From: Polytrichum commune
Taxonomy: Eukaryota > Streptophyta > Polytrichopsida > Polytrichales > Polytrichaceae
Assembly: GCA_950295325.1 (NCBI GenBank)
Contig: OX485804.1
Coordinates: 39,866,001 to 39,930,000 of the forward strand
Direction: 5' to 3'
Length of the DNA stretch: 64,000 nucleotides
This document shows, piece after piece, positions 60,488 through 64,000 of the stretch. The notes beneath the pieces are model-generated. The model was not told the origin of the DNA. It did not search any database and saw nothing but the letters and a program-made list of their open reading frames with translations. The translations under genes and the position numbers were made by a program. Position 1 is the stretch's first letter, and every line of letters begins with the position of its first letter.

Positions 60488-61472
60488 CCCATCTACCTTA
60501 GGTGAACAATCAAATAAATTAACCAAATTACACCTGCAAGACTTAACAACTTGTACATACCCTTCCATGTCAACAACAATTTCCATGTCACCTTGTAGAG
60601 GTTGGAGTTTGACATGTGTCACCAAGTAGAGGCATAAGCCTAACCTCAAGGAACTTTGCTATGGGAACGTAGATGCCAAGCTGGCAGACTTCGAGGGGAA
60701 CGTGGAGCCCACATTGGTTTACCTAGCCAAATATGGCCGCTAGCCTAACCAATAATTAGCCGTGACATGAGAATATCACTGCAAGCTTGGGTGGCAGTTG
60801 TTAGGGGTGACAACCTTGTGAGCTAGGAATAACAATAAAATGGGTGTTGATTAGGGCCACCACCTTTGTAGGCTTAGTTCAACCCCGGGTTTGTCTGGTC
60901 GCTACCTACTTGCTAGAGGCCAATGGCCAATAAATAAATAACAATCAACCCTATAATGATCAGGTCAAAATGGGGATGGGGGCCCAAACTCAACATCAAA
61001 CTAACCAATGATTAACATAAAACTTTATTGGCTCCAAAACTTCCTAGCATCAATCATGGCTTTTTCATACATTTGTGTATGCACAAAAATTTTAACCTTA
61101 CGAATCCAAGTAGTATAGGGCGGCAAACAACAAAAATAATCCAATGAGACCCATTTAGCTTAGGGGGTTTACACCAATACAAGGGACCACTTAATTTCTT
61201 AAAGTTGTTATTAAATGAATGAGTAGTTTTGTTCCGGGTCAGGGTTTACACTTTAACCAAGACGTATATCATTCTCTGTTGATGAGAAGTCCACTTAGAA
61301 TCTTGCGTGACTAATAAATACATAATATTTTCTTGGTTTCAAAGAGCATTTTCCTTGACCATCTCATTGAAGTAGGACTTCATGAAATTTCACCATGACC
61401 TCTTAAATTGCCTAGTAAAATACCTCAAATCAACACATGCCCTGCTATGGTGTCTCTTGGGTTTACACTAAG
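60488..61472. other. non-coding stretch
   Basis: No gene, RNA or repeat boundary that I can support. Confidence 0.4.
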
Positions 61473-61990
61473 GGCGGGTTTAGACTTGGAATCAGGGCTC
61501 AAAAATGGGTTAGGGTGCAAGAAATCCACTCCTCTCATTGGTAGAGAGGTTGGGACTCGCCTCTTCAAGTTTACACCATGAGTTGGGGCCAATTCACAAA
61601 TAAATTATTTTATTCATCATGACAATGGCCTCAAGCCTTGGAAAAGAGAGCTCCCAACCTTGTGGACTCTTTCCCTCTAGTTGAGGCCATTATCAGAGCT
61701 TTTATTTGCTTGTAGTAGTTTATTCTTTGAGCATTGAATAGGAGGGGAGAAATTCTAAATTTATTATACTTTAATCATTATCCATAGAATAGTTCATGAG
61801 TACGTTGGAGCCCTCTCATAATTGCAGCCTCCAAATGGCCCCAACCCCACCTAAATAGGTTTACACATGAAAGCAATGAATGGAGTTAGGTTACTTTCTT
61901 ATTAATGGCCTTGGGGGCCCATTTGCATGCCACATGGGACATATTGGCCTTCGTTCACCAATGGCCCTGGCCCCAAGTCTAAACAGGCCC
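61473..61990. mobile_element. Tourist-like MITE, copy H6
   Basis: 518 bp, left end GGGCGGGTTTAGACTTGG and reversed right end GGGCCTGTTTAGACTTGG. Exact TAA duplications at 61,470-61,472 and 61,991-61,993. The interior differs from H1/H2, so it is a separate subfamily with related termini. Confidence 0.85.
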
Positions 61991-61993
61991 TAA

Positions 61994-63422
61994 GAGTGTG
62001 CAAAGTAACCACTAATCTAGTTTTAAATTATCTTCTCTTTCCTTTGCAATGATACCATTATAATCAAGTTGTCCTTAGCTATTGTCTTGGTGTAAAATGT
62101 GCAAACCACCCCTTAGGTGTCTAGTCCATGTGCAACAAGGTCTTATAAGACATGAAGTGGGTCCACTATAAGTAGACTCCCGAGTACTTTGCATGTATTT
62201 TACATCATTCCTCCTTGTAAAGGGCGGGATCACCAAGGAATTTATCAAATGGTTGACTTGTATTGTGGACACATTTGAAGACAAATTTGAATTGTATATG
62301 GTGTCTACAAATGGTATATTTGGACCATACTTTTATTGGATTGTGTGACCAAAAGAAAAGAGTGTTGAGTATTAACTCTTGACTTCTGGAGAGTCCATTT
62401 TTGGGCTTATGAATGATTCTTGAAGGAAAATTCATGTTGAAGGTGCTAGGAAGGTCACCGTTGTGTTCCTCGTGAAATTCTCTTGTCAACGGTGAAACTA
62501 AATTTAATGATATATAATTATTAAATATTATCACATAATTTTCAATGCATGTTAATTTTAGGATGATGTAAGAAATAGTGCGGTCCACCTTGTGGCAGAA
62601 CGGAGAAGAGATGGTGAAAATGAAAGGTGGGCATTCAAGACTAAAACTTGGGCTATTCATTTGTAGAAGTTACTTAGCATTAAGGGTGTGGATGAGTTAA
62701 GATTTCTTCACAAAAGCAAGGTCCCAAAAGTTGGCTAACTTCTATTTTATAGCTTTTATCTAAACATTGATTTTAACTAGGTGGTGCGGTTGTGAGATAG
62801 ATAAGCTCTCACATAGGTTAGCTACTTCATATGTGAGCTCACTCTCTTAACTTGGTAGTATGGACACCATATAACTAGATTTGAGTGGTTATTTATCTAA
62901 TCGGAGCCTTAATCAAGATATGCGGTTGGACCCTAAGGTGGGCACCCCTATTTTGGGTCGTGAACTATTCAAGACGCCTAAATAAAAGGTAAGATGGACA
63001 CCTATTCATCATATACTACATGAATATTGTTTATTCCAAGTAGGAACCAAATGGAGGCATAGTATGATGGATGTGTACATATGAATAGTCCAGCTCGTAG
63101 CGCACTTTAACATAGACAAGCAAGTGGAGGCTTTAATGTAGGTAGGACCGTGGACTTCGCAATTTTGCACTTTAATGACCTATATATGAGGCATTTAAAA
63201 CAAGTGTCAACATGATAGTCATGGTCTCATATTCGCCCAATGAGAAACACGTCTCGCCAAATTCAAGCTATCGTAGCCGCACTTGAAGATGCCAATATCT
63301 CAAATAGCTTATATAGATTATGTACATAAACTTCATAAATGCCTTTCGATCAATTGATCACCCCATACTACTTGCCTAGATGGCAAGCCTAGGTTACCCA
63401 ATAGGTTCTATTGAACTAATAG
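61994..63422. other. non-coding stretch
   Basis: A 151-codon minus-strand open frame (62,205-62,660) has no recognisable domain and an odd composition. I do not call it a gene. Nothing else stands out. Confidence 0.35.
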
Positions 63423-64000
63423 GTGAAATACACTTTGAATCCACCACCTCATTCTATGGAGCACACTTCACCACCACACTCCCATTATAAATTAGTAGAT
63501 GTGTTATCCAAGAGGACACTCGTAGCCCTTATCTCTTCATCATCATCTTCGAACTGCTCCTATGTTGGGTTGAAAAAAAATCAATTAGGCTACAAATTTC
63601 ACACCTCCCCGAACACCATGACCACCTCAACCTACGCATATGACCTTGCTAGCCTAACATACAAGATTACACACATACAATCATAAGTCAACAAACTCAG
63701 ACTTTACTTTGATTGGGCCCACATGGACTTAGAATTCTCGAAATGCGCAGTTTCGAGCTCCCCTAACAAACCTAAACTCCAACCCATAGCATTTATCACA
63801 TACCTCAAGGCCCAAAATATAGACCACATAAATTGATAACTCTCCATATTATCTTAAAAAGAACCATATACCTACCTTGGAATACGCCTAGTCCCATCAC
63901 TCAAATGGAACATCCAAAAAGAAACCATAGAAAAATCAAAACACAAAGCATTGCGAATCTACTCTCACTCGCATCATTACAACATAAAATCCAAATCCTA
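63423..64000 (+). pseudogene. LINE-type reverse transcriptase fragment, mutated, runs off window
   Basis: One plus-strand frame gives LGYKFHTSP, then AYDLASLTYKITH, then after a stop VNKLRLYFDWAHMDLEFSKC, PNKPKLQPIAF, YLKAQNIDHIN, and after more stops EPYTYLGIRLVPSLKWNIQK. This is the order seen in non-LTR reverse transcriptases: YADD box, KL--F-DWA, K-K, then the YLG(I/V) box. The catalytic YADD is YAYD here, and stops follow at about 63,684 and 63,834-63,860. It is therefore dead. The rest of the element would lie beyond 64,000. Confidence 0.7.

Noticed and set aside
62205-62660. 151-codon minus-strand open frame
   Set aside because: No recognisable motif, no neighbouring exon, and a single isolated frame in AT-rich DNA.

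Overview
This is nuclear DNA of a land plant. It is AT-rich, its introns have GT..AG borders and are up to about 2 kb long, and only three protein genes occupy 64 kb. They encode a cuticular-wax enzyme, a plant-type acetylornithine deacetylase and a mitochondrial cytochrome b5 reductase. The rest is transposon-derived, dominated by short terminal-inverted-repeat (TIR) elements (MITEs). I cannot name the species. The sparse genes and the transposon types would suit a fern, lycophyte, bryophyte or another repeat-rich plant. Nothing points to bacteria, organelles or viruses, and I see no CRISPR array, rRNA or tRNA.

Layout. Positions 1-25,000 hold no intact host gene that I can support. They contain a CACTA (TNP2-type) transposase fragment at the left edge, a TA-flanked ~490 bp MITE in two copies with a tandem array grown from its right end, three copies (two full, one partial) of a 226 bp hAT-type MITE, a CACTA MITE, two pogo/Tc1-mariner-like elements, and Tourist-like (PIF/Harbinger) MITEs. 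At 25,608-37,529 on the minus strand lies a complete 11-exon CER3/WAX2 gene of 627 codons. At 40,161-45,124 on the minus strand lies a complete 10-exon acetylornithine deacetylase gene of 437 codons, with an 18 nt micro-exon. At 47,662-53,067 on the plus strand lies a complete 13-exon mitochondrial NADH-cytochrome b5 reductase gene of 348 codons. It is divergent from the deacetylase across 2.5 kb that is almost filled by MITEs. From 53 to 64 kb come a 53 bp minisatellite, a decayed Harbinger transposase with a convergent coding relic, a ~950 bp fold-back element, another Tourist-like MITE, and a mutated LINE reverse-transcriptase fragment running off the right edge.

The three genes belong to unrelated pathways: cuticular alkane/wax formation at the ER, arginine/ornithine metabolism, and mitochondrial electron transfer. 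They are not a cluster. I reconstructed all three by exon-by-exon translation; every junction keeps frame, and total lengths match the known families. The most notable material is how mobile elements sit in and around these genes: in CER3 introns, in deacetylase intron 9, 41 bp from a CER3 splice acceptor, and throughout the shared promoter space. I found no convincing new multi-gene system.
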